DNA of 64,000 bases, from NCBI RefSeq assembly GCF_002245535.1, contig NZ_NKCN01000001.1, positions 310,001-374,000 on the forward strand, in the 5' to 3' direction. Origin of the DNA: Mycobacterium lehmannii. Lineage in GTDB: Bacteria; Actinomycetota; Actinomycetes; Mycobacteriales; Mycobacteriaceae. Numbering within the stretch: the stretch's first letter is position 1; each line of letters begins with the position of its first letter. This document shows positions 55,566 to 64,000 of the stretch, piece by piece. A program made the position numbers and the translations under genes. Under the pieces are notes generated by a model. The model did no database searches. It saw nothing but the letters and a program-made list of their open reading frames with translations, and was not told where the DNA came from.

Positions 55566-57197
55566 TCAGGACACCAGGTCGCGGCGGTGGTACCCGGCCA
55601 CCCCAACCACTGTGAAAACTGCTGCCACGGCGAGAATCACGCCCAACGCCTGCCAATCCGGCGCAGCCAAGGGTACCGCCCTCACATGGACGAACGGCGA
55701 GCCGTCCCGCACCCATTGGGGCGCGTGCGCAGTTTCGGCGACGACATCGACTAGGAAGCCGCCCACCACGGGCACTGCGCCGACGGCGATGACCGCTGAC
55801 GGCAACCACCCGGCGCCCAGAACTGCCGCTCCCATCGCGAGCAGGGCGATCGGCGCGGTGTTCAGCGCGCCCGCGAGCGCATCAAAGTGGCCGAGCGGAG
55901 CGCCCGTCGCCGCGGCCCCGACGGTGATACCGACTGCCGCGGTGACGTGCAGTGCGACAACGCCTGCCGCTACCACCACCACTTCGGCGCCCAGCAGGCC
56001 GGCGCGCGAAACGGGGGAGGTGAAAAGGATGGTCCAGCGGCGCGCCTGCTCGTCGGCGACGAACGCGCCGAGGCGGGTGGCGGCGTACATCCCTGTCGCC
56101 ACCGCCGAGAGACTGAACAATGCCGCGGCGAAACCTTCCGCTGAGTTCAAGCCCGCGAAGCCGGCGCTGGCGGCCAGCGTGGCGAAACGCGGGTTCTGCT
56201 CGAAGAATTCGAGGATGGACGCGATCGTCGCCCCGATGATCACGAAGTAGGTCGCGATCGCGGCGGCCCAGCCCAGCGTCGGCCGCATGGCACGGCGCAT
56301 TGCGAACAGGTGTATCGAGCCGAGCAGCCTCGTGCGCGGCGGACGACTGCCGGAAACCGCCAGTAGTCCGCTTCCCAGGTCCCGCGATTTGGCCATGGAC
56401 ACGGCGGCAGCCCCCAGCATGACCGGGTAGCAGGCCAACACGGCCAGCGGTGCGATCCTGTTGTCGGCAAAAGGCGCCACCCGCGCGATGAGCCCGAATG
56501 GGCTGACCCAGGCCAACCCCGCCAAGGCCGCGAAGGCGTCCGACATCATCCGCACCAGAAGGGCAGTGCCGAGGAGCGCCACCGCCAAGCCCACCGCCGA
56601 CGCTCTGCTCGGCATCAACTGGCCCGCCGCGAACCCCACCGCGGCGAATGTCGAAGTCACGCCGAGAAATCCGCCGGCGTAGAGGGTGGCGCCGAGGGGA
56701 GTGGTGCCTGCGGCCAGCATCGCACCCCAGACTGCTGTGCTGATCAGCAGAGCGCTGCCTGTCAACGCGAGTACGCAACTCAGTAGCGCATCGGAGGTGC
56801 GAAGGGCGCCGGCCAACAGGACGTCCCACCGTCCGGCGTCCTCCTCGCCGCGGGTGATGCGGACAGCGGCCAGCATGATCCACACGCCGGCTATCACCAG
56901 CAGCGGAGTGCCCGTTCGCCAGACGGTGAATCCGCCCGCGTCATCCAATGCCAGCGGCGTGCCGAAAAGCACCCGGATAGCGGGATTCTCGGCGAGTGCT
57001 CGAAGAGCATCCTGGCTCAACTCGGCCTGAAACGTCGATTGATACTGTGCGGCGACGAGGAACGACATTCCTGCGGCCACCGCCGCCACGATCAGCGTGC
57101 CGCGGCGAATCTGGCGGACGGCGAGCCCGATGGCCGCTCGTGTCGGCGACGGACGTGCGGCGGCGGCATGCCTGGTGACAACCGTGCCCGCGGTCAT
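55566..57197 (-). CDS. ABC exporter large permease (Rv1217c/tetronasin-type)
   Basis: This 543-residue permease has about 12 membrane helices in two homologous halves, each with a charged coupling loop (ITRGEEDAGRWDVLLAG, FVADEQARRWTILFTSP). This resembles polyether/tetronasin resistance exporters. It overlaps the ATPase gene by four bases, so the pair is an operon. It converges with the first exporter operon 29 bases away. The substrate is unknown. Confidence 0.86.
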   Translation of the reverse strand: MTAGTVVTRHAAAARPSPTRAAIGLAVRQIRRGTLIVAAVAAGMSFLVAAQYQSTFQAELSQDALRALAENPAIRVLFGTPLALDDAGGFTVWRTGTPLLVIAGVWIMLAAVRITRGEEDAGRWDVLLAGALRTSDALLSCVLALTGSALLISTAVWGAMLAAGTTPLGATLYAGGFLGVTSTFAAVGFAAGQLMPSRASAVGLAVALLGTALLVRMMSDAFAALAGLAWVSPFGLIARVAPFADNRIAPLAVLACYPVMLGAAAVSMAKSRDLGSGLLAVSGSRPPRTRLLGSIHLFAMRRAMRPTLGWAAAIATYFVIIGATIASILEFFEQNPRFATLAASAGFAGLNSAEGFAAALFSLSAVATGMYAATRLGAFVADEQARRWTILFTSPVSRAGLLGAEVVVVAAGVVALHVTAAVGITVGAAATGAPLGHFDALAGALNTAPIALLAMGAAVLGAGWLPSAVIAVGAVPVVGGFLVDVVAETAHAPQWVRDGSPFVHVRAVPLAAPDWQALGVILAVAAVFTVVGVAGYHRRDLVS

Positions 57198-58117
57198 CGC
57201 GACAGCTCCCCGTAGTAGTCGAGGAAGATCTCCTCCAGATTCGGCTCACGCATTGCGACGGCGGTGATCTCGACGGCGGCGAGGGCGCGCAAGGCGGCCG
57301 TCGGCGAGCCGGACATGTTGAATCGCAACCGGTTCGCGCCGAGCCACTCGACGTCGGTGACACCCGGCAGGTCGGTGAGCAGTGGTGCGACGTCGCGGTA
57401 CGACACCTCGACCACCGTTCGGCGCAGCCGCCGCAGGTCGGCGATCGTGTCGATCTCGACGAGTCGGCCCGAGCGAAGGATGGCCACCCGGTCGCACACC
57501 GCTTCCACCTCCGTGAGTTGATGCGAGCTCAGGAAGACCGTTTGTCCACGCTGTCTCGCCTCTTGGATGCAGCGCCTGAACTCGAGCTCCATCAACGGAT
57601 CCAGGCCACTGGTCGGTTCGTCGAGGATCAGCAATGGTGCCCGCGTCGCGAACGCCGCGACGATCGCCACCTTCTGCCGGTTGCCCGTGGAATAGGCCTT
57701 GGCCGGCCGGTCGAGATCCAGCGCGAAACGCTCGACCAACTCGGCCCGGTACTCGAGGTCGACCGGTGGACCCACATTCGCCATCAATTCGAGGATTTCC
57801 GCCCCGGTCAGGGACGGCCAGAGACTGACGTCGGCGGGCACATACGCGAGACATCGGTGGGCTCGACGTACGTCAGCGGCGTCGCTGCCGAGAACGGATA
57901 CCCGCCCGGCATCGGGCCGGATGAGGCCGAGCATCATGCGAATGGTCGTCGACTTGCCGGCGCCGTTGGGGCCGAGGAAGCCGAATACCTCACCACTCTG
58001 CACCGTCAGGTCGAGGTCATCTACCGCGACGATCCGCCCGAAACTTTTGGTCAGGCCATCGATGTGAATAGCGGGCTGAAATTGCGCGCGCGTCGGCGCG
58101 TGCGGCATGTCGTGCAT
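57194..58117 (-). CDS. ABC exporter ATP-binding protein (Rv1218c-type)
   Basis: This 307-residue ATPase has Walker A GPNGAGKST, Q-loop region YVPADVSLWPSLTG, signature-equivalent YSTGNRQKVAI, Walker B LLILDEPTSGLDP and switch His in SSHQLTE. The C-terminal 80 residues form a DUF4162-like domain (VEVSYRDVAPLLTDLPGV). ATG 58117 follows GGAAAGGG; longer frames lack a site. It diverges from nhaA across about 200 bases. Intact, unlike the neighbouring exporter ATPase. Confidence 0.9.
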   Translation of the reverse strand: MHDMPHAPTRAQFQPAIHIDGLTKSFGRIVAVDDLDLTVQSGEVFGFLGPNGAGKSTTIRMMLGLIRPDAGRVSVLGSDAADVRRAHRCLAYVPADVSLWPSLTGAEILELMANVGPPVDLEYRAELVERFALDLDRPAKAYSTGNRQKVAIVAAFATRAPLLILDEPTSGLDPLMELEFRRCIQEARQRGQTVFLSSHQLTEVEAVCDRVAILRSGRLVEIDTIADLRRLRRTVVEVSYRDVAPLLTDLPGVTDVEWLGANRLRFNMSGSPTAALRALAAVEITAVAMREPNLEEIFLDYYGELSR

Positions 58118-58244
58118 CGGGTCCCTTTCCGAAGTCGGCAAAATCGATAGCCGACCAGGCTTCCCGGCGCACCTGTGGAGAAATCTACTCGCGGACCGTT
58201 CCGCGCACCAGACCCGGCGTGGCGCGTCCCCCGAATCGGTGGCA

Positions 58245-58250
58245 TAGGGT
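58245..58250 (+). promoter_or_regulatory. Candidate nhaA -10 element
   Basis: TAGGGT fits TANNNT and would start transcription near 58257. This puts the conserved hairpin at about +8, almost the same place as in the exporter operon leader. Confidence 0.45.
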
Positions 58251-58264
58251 TGAGCCCAAGGTGT

Positions 58265-58283
58265 GCCGGGAAGTCTGGTCGGC
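58265..58283 (+). promoter_or_regulatory. 5'-leader hairpin, copy 2 (nhaA)
   Basis: GCCG, loop GGAAGTCTGGT and CGGC form the same hairpin as at 53115, with an outer G-C pair instead of T-A and the same T-G wobble outside it. It lies 40 bases ahead of the nhaA GTG. It may be a small ion-responsive or translation-control RNA; no known riboswitch class was recognised by eye. Confidence 0.6.
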
Positions 58284-58322
58284 GATTCTTTGTCGACCGC
58301 TAGCCACAGATCGGGACCCACC

Positions 58323-59651
58323 GTGACCGCCAACCCAATGCGCCGCTTCGGACGGCGGACGCTGTTCTCCCGCGGATCATGGTCCGAGACCAGCCGGGTG
58401 ACCTCGATCCTGCGCCGGGAGACCGTCGGAGGCGCGATCCTGCTGGTGGCTGCGGCCGTCGCGCTCCTGTGGGCGAACTCGCCGTGGTCAGAGAGCTACT
58501 TCGCCCTGCGCGACCTGAAGGTCGGCGGCGAACCGTTCGGCCTGCACCTGGACCTCGCGCTCGGTACCTGGGCGGCCGACGGATTGTTGGCCCTGTTCTT
58601 CTTTGTCGTCGGACTCGAGCTCAAGCGCGAGTTCGTCGCAGGGGACCTGCGTGACCCCGCCCGCGCGGCGCTGCCCATCGCCGCCGCCGTCGGCGGAATG
58701 GTGGCGCCTGCCCTGATCTTCGTCGCGGTGACCGCTCATGTCGGCGACGGAGCCCTACGGGGTTGGGCGATCCCGACCGCGACCGACATCGCGTTCGCCG
58801 TCGCGGTGCTGGCGGTCATCTCCACGCACCTGCCCTCGGCCCTGCGCACGTTCCTGTTGACGCTGGCTGTCGTCGACGACCTTCTTGCGGTGCTGGTGAT
58901 CGCCGTCTTCTACACCGAGGGCATCAACTGGGTCGCGCTGTTGGCGGCCCTGGCGCCGCTGGCACTTTTCGCGCTGTGCGTGCAGCGCCGCATCCGGTCG
59001 TGGTGGCTGTTGGTTCCGCTCGCGCTGGCCACCTGGGCGCTGATGCACGAGTCGGGTATCCACGCCACCGTGGCCGGTGTGCTGCTCGGCTTCACCGTGC
59101 CGGTCGTGCGTTCGCAGGCGGCGGGCGGGCCGGAGGCCGGGCCGGGGCTGGCCGAACACTTCGAACACCGCTTGCGCCCGCTGTCGGCGGGTTTCGCGGT
59201 CCCGGTGTTCGCCTTCTTCGCCGCTGGGGTGAGCATCGGCGGCTACACGGGGTTCGCCGAGGCGATGACCGACCCGATCGCGCTCGGCATCGTGTTGGGT
59301 CTGGTGGTCGGGAAACCGGTCGGCATCTTCCTGACCACGCGGGTGCTGGCGTCGGTCACCCGGGCCGATCTGGACTCCGCGATCCGGTGGATCGACGTGC
59401 TCGGCCTCGCCATGCTGGCGGGTATCGGATTCACCGTGTCCCTGCTCATCGGCGACCTCGCGTACGGCATCGGATCCGAACGTGACGATTTCGTGAAGAT
59501 CGGGGTGCTGACCGGATCGCTGGCCTCGGCTGCCCTGGCCGCGGTGCTGTTACGGCTTCGGAACAGGCGTTATCGGGCCATCCACGAACAGGAAACTGCC
59601 GATTACGACCACGACGGTGTGCCCGACATCTACCAAGCTCGACAGGACTGA
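58323..59651 (+). CDS. nhaA: Na+/H+ antiporter NhaA
   Basis: NhaA exports Na+ or Li+ in exchange for protons. The 442-residue protein has about 11-12 membrane helices, the [14 protein letters not shown] loop, [14 protein letters not shown] and the paired aspartates of the ion site in [13 protein letters not shown]. An unusual cytoplasmic tail ends in [12 protein letters not shown], with aspartates spaced like an EF-hand/calcium loop. GTG 58323 is chosen; ATG 58338 is an alternative. A conserved hairpin occupies its leader. Confidence 0.93.
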   Translation: MTANPMRRFGRRTLFSRGSWSETSRVTSILRRETVGGAILLVAAAVALLWANSPWSESYFALRDLKVGGEPFGLHLDLALGTWAADGLLALFFFVVGLELKREFVAGDLRDPARAALPIAAAVGGMVAPALIFVAVTAHVGDGALRGWAIPTATDIAFAVAVLAVISTHLPSALRTFLLTLAVVDDLLAVLVIAVFYTEGINWVALLAALAPLALFALCVQRRIRSWWLLVPLALATWALMHESGIHATVAGVLLGFTVPVVRSQAAGGPEAGPGLAEHFEHRLRPLSAGFAVPVFAFFAAGVSIGGYTGFAEAMTDPIALGIVLGLVVGKPVGIFLTTRVLASVTRADLDSAIRWIDVLGLAMLAGIGFTVSLLIGDLAYGIGSERDDFVKIGVLTGSLASAALAAVLLRLRNRRYRAIHEQETADYDHDGVPDIYQARQD

Positions 59652-59667
59652 CTACGACGGCCGTGCG

Positions 59668-59673
59668 TAGACT
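59668..59673 (+). promoter_or_regulatory. -10 element of a probable leaderless dxs mRNA
   Basis: TAGACT lies six bases before ATG 59680 with no ribosome-binding site, so transcription probably begins at the ATG. Confidence 0.5.
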
Positions 59674-59679
59674 GAACGA

Positions 59680-61593
59680 ATGCTTGAACAGATCCGCGGG
59701 CCCGCAGATCTGCAGCACCTGACGCAGTCGCAACTGAGCGATCTAGCACGTGAGATCCGCGAATTCCTGATCCACAAGGTGGCTGCCACCGGCGGGCATC
59801 TCGGCCCGAACCTCGGCGTCGTCGAGCTGACGCTCGCGCTGCACCGGGTGTTCGATTCGCCACACGATCCGATCATCTTCGACACCGGACACCAGTCCTA
59901 CGTGCACAAGATGCTGACGGGCCGCAGCCACGAGTTCGACACCCTGCGCAAGAAGGGCGGCTTGTCCGGCTATCCCTCCCGCGAGGAGAGCGAACACGAC
60001 TGGGTGGAGTCCAGCCATGCCAGCTCGGCGCTGTCCTATGCCGACGGGCTGGCCAAGGCGTTCGAGCTGTCCGGACACCGCAATCGCCATGTGGTCGCCG
60101 TCGTCGGTGACGGCGCGCTGACCGGCGGTATGTGCTGGGAGGCGCTGAACAACATCGCCGCGGCGCGACGGCCGGTGGTGATCGTCGTCAACGACAACGG
60201 CCGCAGCTACGCGCCGACGATCGGCGGGTTCGCCGAACACCTGGCCGGCCTGCGGCTGCAGCCCGGCTACGAACGCGTGCTCGAGGAGGGCCGCAAGGCG
60301 GTGCGCGGCGTCCCGGTCATCGGCGAGGTCTGCTACCAGTGCATGCACTCCATCAAGGCCGGCATCAAAGATGCGTTGGCGCCGCAGGTGATGTTCACCG
60401 ACCTGGGACTGAAGTATGTCGGGCCCATCGATGGCCATGACGAGCACGCCGTCGAGGTCGCTCTGCGCCGGGCGCGGGGCTTCAACATGCCGGTGATCGT
60501 GCACGTCGTAACCCGCAAGGGCATGGGCTACGCGCCCGCGGAGAACGACGAGGCCGACCAGATGCACGCGTGCGGTGTCATCGACCCCGAGACCGGGCTG
60601 GCGACGTCGGTCCCCGGCCCCGGTTGGACGTCGACGTTCTCCGAGGCGCTGATCGGCTATGCAGCACGCCGCCGCGACGTGGTCGCGATCACCGCTGCGA
60701 TGCCAGGCCCGACGGGTCTGACGGCATTCCGCCAGCGCTTCCCGGACCGGTTCTTCGACGTCGGCATCGCCGAACAGCACGCGATGACGTCGGCGGCCGG
60801 GCTGGCGATGGGCGGCCTGCATCCGGTCGTCGCGGTCTACTCGACCTTCCTGAACCGCGCGTTCGACCAGGTCATGATGGATGTGGCATTGCACAAGCTG
60901 CCGGTGACGATGGTGTTGGACCGCTCGGGCATCACCGGCCCCGACGGCGCCAGCCACAACGGCATGTGGGACCTCTCGATACTGGGCATCGTGCCCGGCA
61001 TGCGGGTGGCCGCACCGCGGGACGGCGTCCGGCTGCGGGAGGAACTCGGCGAGGCGCTCGACGTCAACGACGGTCCCACCGCCATCCGGTTCCCGAAAGG
61101 CGATGTCGGCGAGGATATTCCGGCTGTCGAACGGCGTGACGGCGTCGACGTGCTGGCCGTGCCGGCCGACGGGCTCACCGGCGACGTGCTGTTGGTGGCG
61201 GTCGGGCCGTTCGCGTCGATGGCGTTGGCGGTCGCCGAGCTCCTGCGCAACCAGGGCATCGGTGTGACGGTCGTCGACCCGCGCTGGGTGCTGCCGGTGC
61301 CCGAGCCGGTCACCGCCCTGGCCCGCGAACACAAGCTCGTCGTCACGCTCGAGGACAACGGCGTCAACGGCGGCGTCGGGTCTGCGGTGTCGGCGGCGTT
61401 GCGCCGCGCCGAGATCGACGTGCCGTGCCGCGACGTCGGCCTGCCGCAGGAGTTTTTCGCTCAGGCGTCCCGGGGCGAGGTACTCGCCGAAGTCGGCTTG
61501 ACCGATCGCACCGTGGCCCGCCAGATCACCGGCTGGGTCGCGGCTCAGGGCGCCGCCGTCAGCGAAGCCGAGGTCAGCGAGCAGCTCGACTAG
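59680..61593 (+). CDS. dxs: 1-deoxy-D-xylulose-5-phosphate synthase Dxs
   Basis: Dxs condenses pyruvate and glyceraldehyde 3-phosphate to DXP, the first step of the MEP isoprenoid pathway. This pathway feeds decaprenyl phosphate, menaquinone and the DMAPP used by MiaA. The 637-residue enzyme has [16 protein letters not shown] motif [16 protein letters not shown], the catalytic Glu region GIAEQHA and [15 protein letters not shown]. The downstream hydrolase gene begins about 43 bases later. Confidence 0.97.
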   Translation: MLEQIRGPADLQHLTQSQLSDLAREIREFLIHKVAATGGHLGPNLGVVELTLALHRVFDSPHDPIIFDTGHQSYVHKMLTGRSHEFDTLRKKGGLSGYPSREESEHDWVESSHASSALSYADGLAKAFELSGHRNRHVVAVVGDGALTGGMCWEALNNIAAARRPVVIVVNDNGRSYAPTIGGFAEHLAGLRLQPGYERVLEEGRKAVRGVPVIGEVCYQCMHSIKAGIKDALAPQVMFTDLGLKYVGPIDGHDEHAVEVALRRARGFNMPVIVHVVTRKGMGYAPAENDEADQMHACGVIDPETGLATSVPGPGWTSTFSEALIGYAARRRDVVAITAAMPGPTGLTAFRQRFPDRFFDVGIAEQHAMTSAAGLAMGGLHPVVAVYSTFLNRAFDQVMMDVALHKLPVTMVLDRSGITGPDGASHNGMWDLSILGIVPGMRVAAPRDGVRLREELGEALDVNDGPTAIRFPKGDVGEDIPAVERRDGVDVLAVPADGLTGDVLLVAVGPFASMALAVAELLRNQGIGVTVVDPRWVLPVPEPVTALAREHKLVVTLEDNGVNGGVGSAVSAALRRAEIDVPCRDVGLPQEFFAQASRGEVLAEVGLTDRTVARQITGWVAAQGAAVSEAEVSEQLD

Positions 61594-61624
61594 CGCCCCA
61601 TCCCGCGTGCGTCAGCAATCCGGT

Positions 61625-61630
61625 TAGGCT
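61625..61630 (+). promoter_or_regulatory. -10 element of a probable leaderless hydrolase mRNA
   Basis: TAGGCT lies six bases before ATG 61637 and fits TANNNT; no ribosome-binding site is visible. Confidence 0.5.
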
Positions 61631-61636
61631 GCGGCG

Positions 61637-62551
61637 ATGGATGCCGAGTTGGAGCGCTGGAAGGCCGCGGGTCGCTACTTCGATTACCTGGGCTTCGAGA
61701 TCTTCTATCGGATCGACGGCCCGCCGCTGGGTGAGTCGCCGCCGCTGCTGGCCATTCATGGCTATCCGTTCAACTCGTCGGACTGGTCACTGATGTGGCC
61801 GACGCTGACCGATCGCTTCACCGTCATCGCACCGGACATGATCGGCATGGGCTTCTCGGCGAAACCCGTCGCCTACGAATACTCGGTTCTCGATCATGCC
61901 GACGTCCACGAGGCGCTGCTGGAGCACCTGAACGTCGGCCAATGTCACGTGCTGGCGCACGATCTCGGCGATTCGGTCGGCCAAGAACTCCTGGCCCGCA
62001 GCGAGTTCGGCAAGCAGTCGTACGGGTCGGTGCGTTATCAGTCGATCACCTGGCTCAACGGTGGGCTGTTCAACGAGGCCTACACTCCGCGCACCATGCA
62101 GAAGCTCATGTCGGGAACTCCGCTGGGCGACTTGATGAGTCCTCTGCAGGGACGCAGTTCGCTGTCGCGAAAGATGCTCGAGCGAACACTCGACGAACTG
62201 TTCGGGCCGAACACGAAGCCCTCACGCGAGCTGATGGACCGCTTTCATCAGATTCTCGAATACAACGACGGTAAGCGCGTGCTGCACAAGGTCGGTCGAT
62301 TCCTGGGCGACCGGTACACGCACCGCAACCGATGGGTGCGCGCCATGCGCCGAACCACGGTTCCCATGCGCCTGATCGACGGACCCGTCGACCCGAACTC
62401 CGGGGCACACATGGCGCGCCGGTACGCCGAAGTGATCCCCGACGCCGACGTGGTGATGCTCGCCGACGACATCGGACACTGGCCGCAACTCGAGGCTCCC
62501 GAGGAAGTGTTGCGCCACTTCCTGATTCACATCGAGAAGGTGACCGCCTAG
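61637..62551 (+). CDS. Alpha/beta hydrolase, epoxide-hydrolase/dehalogenase-like
   Basis: This 304-residue alpha/beta hydrolase has LLAIHGYPFNSSDWS and the nucleophile elbow LAHDLGDSVG, where aspartate replaces the usual serine, as in haloalkane dehalogenases and epoxide hydrolases. The catalytic histidine is in DDIGHWPQLEAP. A dehalogenase-like Trp pair is not clear, so the exact chemistry is open. Its TAG shares CTAG with the rnd stop. Confidence 0.86.
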   Translation: MDAELERWKAAGRYFDYLGFEIFYRIDGPPLGESPPLLAIHGYPFNSSDWSLMWPTLTDRFTVIAPDMIGMGFSAKPVAYEYSVLDHADVHEALLEHLNVGQCHVLAHDLGDSVGQELLARSEFGKQSYGSVRYQSITWLNGGLFNEAYTPRTMQKLMSGTPLGDLMSPLQGRSSLSRKMLERTLDELFGPNTKPSRELMDRFHQILEYNDGKRVLHKVGRFLGDRYTHRNRWVRAMRRTTVPMRLIDGPVDPNSGAHMARRYAEVIPDADVVMLADDIGHWPQLEAPEEVLRHFLIHIEKVTA

Positions 62552-63846
62552 CCTCCGGCGGATCCCTGCTCGGCGAGCGCAGCGTCGGCCTTGGTCAGCG
62601 CCTCGGCCAGCGGAGGCACCGTCAACTCGCGTTGCCATGGCCGCGCGCCCGCGTCACGCAGAAACGACTCGATCACGTTCGTCCGGTCATCGACCGGCTC
62701 CCAGTCCCAACACAACCGGCGCACGGTATCGGGGGAGAGCAGATTCTCGGTGGGCACGGAAACCCGTTGCGACACATCGGTGAGCGCGGCGCGCACCGCG
62801 TCCAGTCGAGCGGCGGCTTCGGGTTTGCGCCTGGCCCACCGGGACGCGGGCGGAGGACCGTTCGGCGGCTCCTGCGATGTCGGCAGGTCCTGCGTGGTGC
62901 GGGCCCGGGCGAGCGCGTCGAGCCAGACCTTGGCGCTGCGACGCTGCCGGTTGCCGCCGAATATCGGCAGCGCCGTCAACTTCTCGACGGTGTCGGGGTC
63001 GGTGGTCGCGGCGTTGATGATGGCCGAGTCCGGCAGGATCCGGCCCGGCGCGATGTCGCGGCGCTGCGCGATGTGGTCTCGGGTGGTCCACAGTTCGCGC
63101 ACGGCGGCCAGCGCGCGGGCGTCGCGGATCTTGTGGATGCCGGACGTGCGTCGCCAGCGGTCCCGGCGGGTCGGTGTCGCCTCGAACTTCCTGAGGTGCT
63201 CGAATTCCTGTGCGGCCCACTCGGTTTTGCCCTGTTCCTCGAGTACCGCCGCGACCGCGTCGCGCAGGTCGACGAGCACCTCCACATCGAGAGCGGCGTA
63301 GTTGAGCCATTCGTCGGGCAGCGGCCGCTTGGACCAGTCGGCGGCGCCGTGGCCCTTCGTGAGCTGCAGGCCCAGCAGCCGCTGCACGATCGCGGCGAGG
63401 TTGACCTTGTCGTAGCCGGCGAGTCGGCCCGCCAGCTCCGTGTCGTACAAACGGACCGGCCGGATGCCGAGTTCGGCCAGACACGGCAGATCCTGGTCGG
63501 CGGCGTGCAGCACCCATTCGTTTGTGGCCAGCACCTCTGCCACGGGGGCCAGCGCTTCGAGCGGATCGGCGCCGTGGCTCACCGGGTCGATCAACACGGT
63601 GCCGGCGCCGTCGCGTCGGATCTGGACGAGGTAGGCGCGGTTGGAGTAGCGGAACCCCGAGGCGCGCTCGGCGTCGACCGCGAATGGGCCGTTGCCGGAC
63701 GCCAGCAACTCGGCGGCCTTGCGGATCTCACTGACACTGGTCGACAGTGCGGGGACGCCGTCGCGGGGCACCAGCAGCGGCGTCGCCTCCGGCTCGGCCT
63801 CTTCGGGCGCGGCCGCCTGCGGGATGGCCTCGTCGGGATCGGGCAT
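62548..63846 (-). CDS. rnd: Ribonuclease D (HRDC-containing 3'-5' exonuclease)
   Basis: This 432-residue DEDD exonuclease acts on tRNA and structured RNA ends. Exo I is FAVDAERASGF (DxE), Exo II lies around LHAADQDLPCL and Exo III is YAALDVEVLVDL. An HRDC domain spans about residues 225-305 (ALAAVRELWTTRDHIAQRRD), then a C-terminal winged-helix-like region. I use ATG 63846; TTG 63852 would overlap the upstream stop (TTGA) and add two residues. Confidence 0.92.
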   Translation of the reverse strand: MPDPDEAIPQAAAPEEAEPEATPLLVPRDGVPALSTSVSEIRKAAELLASGNGPFAVDAERASGFRYSNRAYLVQIRRDGAGTVLIDPVSHGADPLEALAPVAEVLATNEWVLHAADQDLPCLAELGIRPVRLYDTELAGRLAGYDKVNLAAIVQRLLGLQLTKGHGAADWSKRPLPDEWLNYAALDVEVLVDLRDAVAAVLEEQGKTEWAAQEFEHLRKFEATPTRRDRWRRTSGIHKIRDARALAAVRELWTTRDHIAQRRDIAPGRILPDSAIINAATTDPDTVEKLTALPIFGGNRQRRSAKVWLDALARARTTQDLPTSQEPPNGPPPASRWARRKPEAAARLDAVRAALTDVSQRVSVPTENLLSPDTVRRLCWDWEPVDDRTNVIESFLRDAGARPWQRELTVPPLAEALTKADAALAEQGSAGG

Positions 63847-63848
63847 CG

Positions 63849-64000
63849 TCAAGCGCGGGTGCGCGAGCCGAGGTCGGTGACGCCCTGCGGCGGCAGCCCG
63901 GCGGCGTGCTCGAGCACCTCACAGAACGCCTCGACGTGCGGGCCCAACTCCAGCGTCGTCGCCGTCCAGGAGGCACGCAGTTCCAACTGGTGGGCCCGGG
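63849..64000 (-). CDS. DUF3000 protein, C-terminal fragment (Rv2680-like)
   Basis: The last 49 residues of a reverse-strand gene cut by the window edge are present. They read LELRASWTATTLELGPHVEAF, then CEVLEHAAGLPPQG and VTDLGSRTRA. This matches the DUF3000 family that precedes rnd in mycobacteria. Function is unknown. Its stop lies three bases from the rnd ATG and overlaps rnd's alternative TTG. Confidence 0.8.
   Translation of the reverse strand, partial: RAHQLELRASWTATTLELGPHVEAFCEVLEHAAGLPPQGVTDLGSRTRA

Noticed and set aside
59743-61332. 529-codon reverse open frame within dxs
   Set aside because: It is antisense to a complete Dxs with all motifs; its His/Arg/Asp-rich composition is that of a shadow frame.
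61619-61631. IdeR iron box in GGTTAGGCTG before the hydrolase gene
   Set aside because: Only one half resembles the 19-bp palindrome; the TAGGCT is better read as a -10 element.

Overview
The window is about 64 kb of high-GC actinobacterial chromosome, and both gene content and gene order are those of a mycobacterium. The order recA-recX, miaB, DUF349 protein, miaA-dapF-hflX, lexA/chiZ-nrdR, PhzF and PAC2 proteins, sthA, ideR, sigB, sigA, ppgK, suhB, cei, dut, trkA pair, TrmA-like methylase, drug-export ABC genes, dxs and rnd matches the Rv2737c-Rv2680 segment of Mycobacterium tuberculosis as I remember it. The intein-free recA, the gluABCD importer, a BisC-type molybdoenzyme and NhaA suggest a free-living, rapidly growing (Mycolicibacterium-like) species. 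I name homologues from memory of that order; no database search was possible.

Region by region: 1-2.5 kb holds recombination genes (recA, recX) and an F420-type oxidoreductase. 2.5-5.7 kb is a reverse-strand gluABCD amino-acid importer operon. 5.8-12.2 kb has miaB, membrane proteins, an extra SigF-type sigma factor, a lipoprotein HtrA-like protease and two LpqH-like lipoproteins. 12.2-18.6 kb runs through a DUF349 protein to the forward block transporter, LigB-fold protein, miaA, dapF, hflX. 18.6-23.9 kb is more variable: a CsbD stress protein, a BisC-type oxidoreductase and a large LGFP-repeat membrane protein. 23.9-35.9 kb is the SOS, dNTP, iron and stress-sigma block (lexA, chiZ, nrdR, sthA, ideR, sigB) with small DUF proteins. 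36-38.6 kb is a short island (membrane protein, O-methyltransferase, secreted protein). 38.6-52.1 kb returns to the conserved block (sigA, ppgK, suhB, cei, dut, trkA pair, APC permease, TrmA-like methylase). 52.1-59.7 kb is a transport region: a MarR/GbsR-type regulator divergent from an ABC exporter operon, a second ABC exporter and nhaA. 59.7-64 kb has dxs, an alpha/beta hydrolase, rnd and the end of a DUF3000 gene.

The most notable signals are: (i) a 19-nt hairpin with an invariant 11-nt loop and a compensatory outer pair at the predicted 5' ends of two transporter mRNAs, the ABC exporter operon (53115-53133) and nhaA (58265-58283); (ii) a single in-frame TAA that splits the exporter ATPase at 53550; (iii) a TTCAG dyad covering that operon's promoter; (iv) three convergent gene pairs whose two stop codons are the same CTAG; (v) a 3 x 25-bp tandem repeat that starts inside the end of suhB; (vi) a cluster of LexA boxes between lexA and chiZ; and (vii) many TANNNT elements 6-8 nt ahead of start codons, which imply leaderless mRNAs. 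No tRNA, rRNA, CRISPR array, insertion sequence or prophage was recognised. Most of the window is conserved housekeeping DNA, and I see no clear novel defence or biosynthetic system; the hairpin leader is the best candidate for something undescribed.
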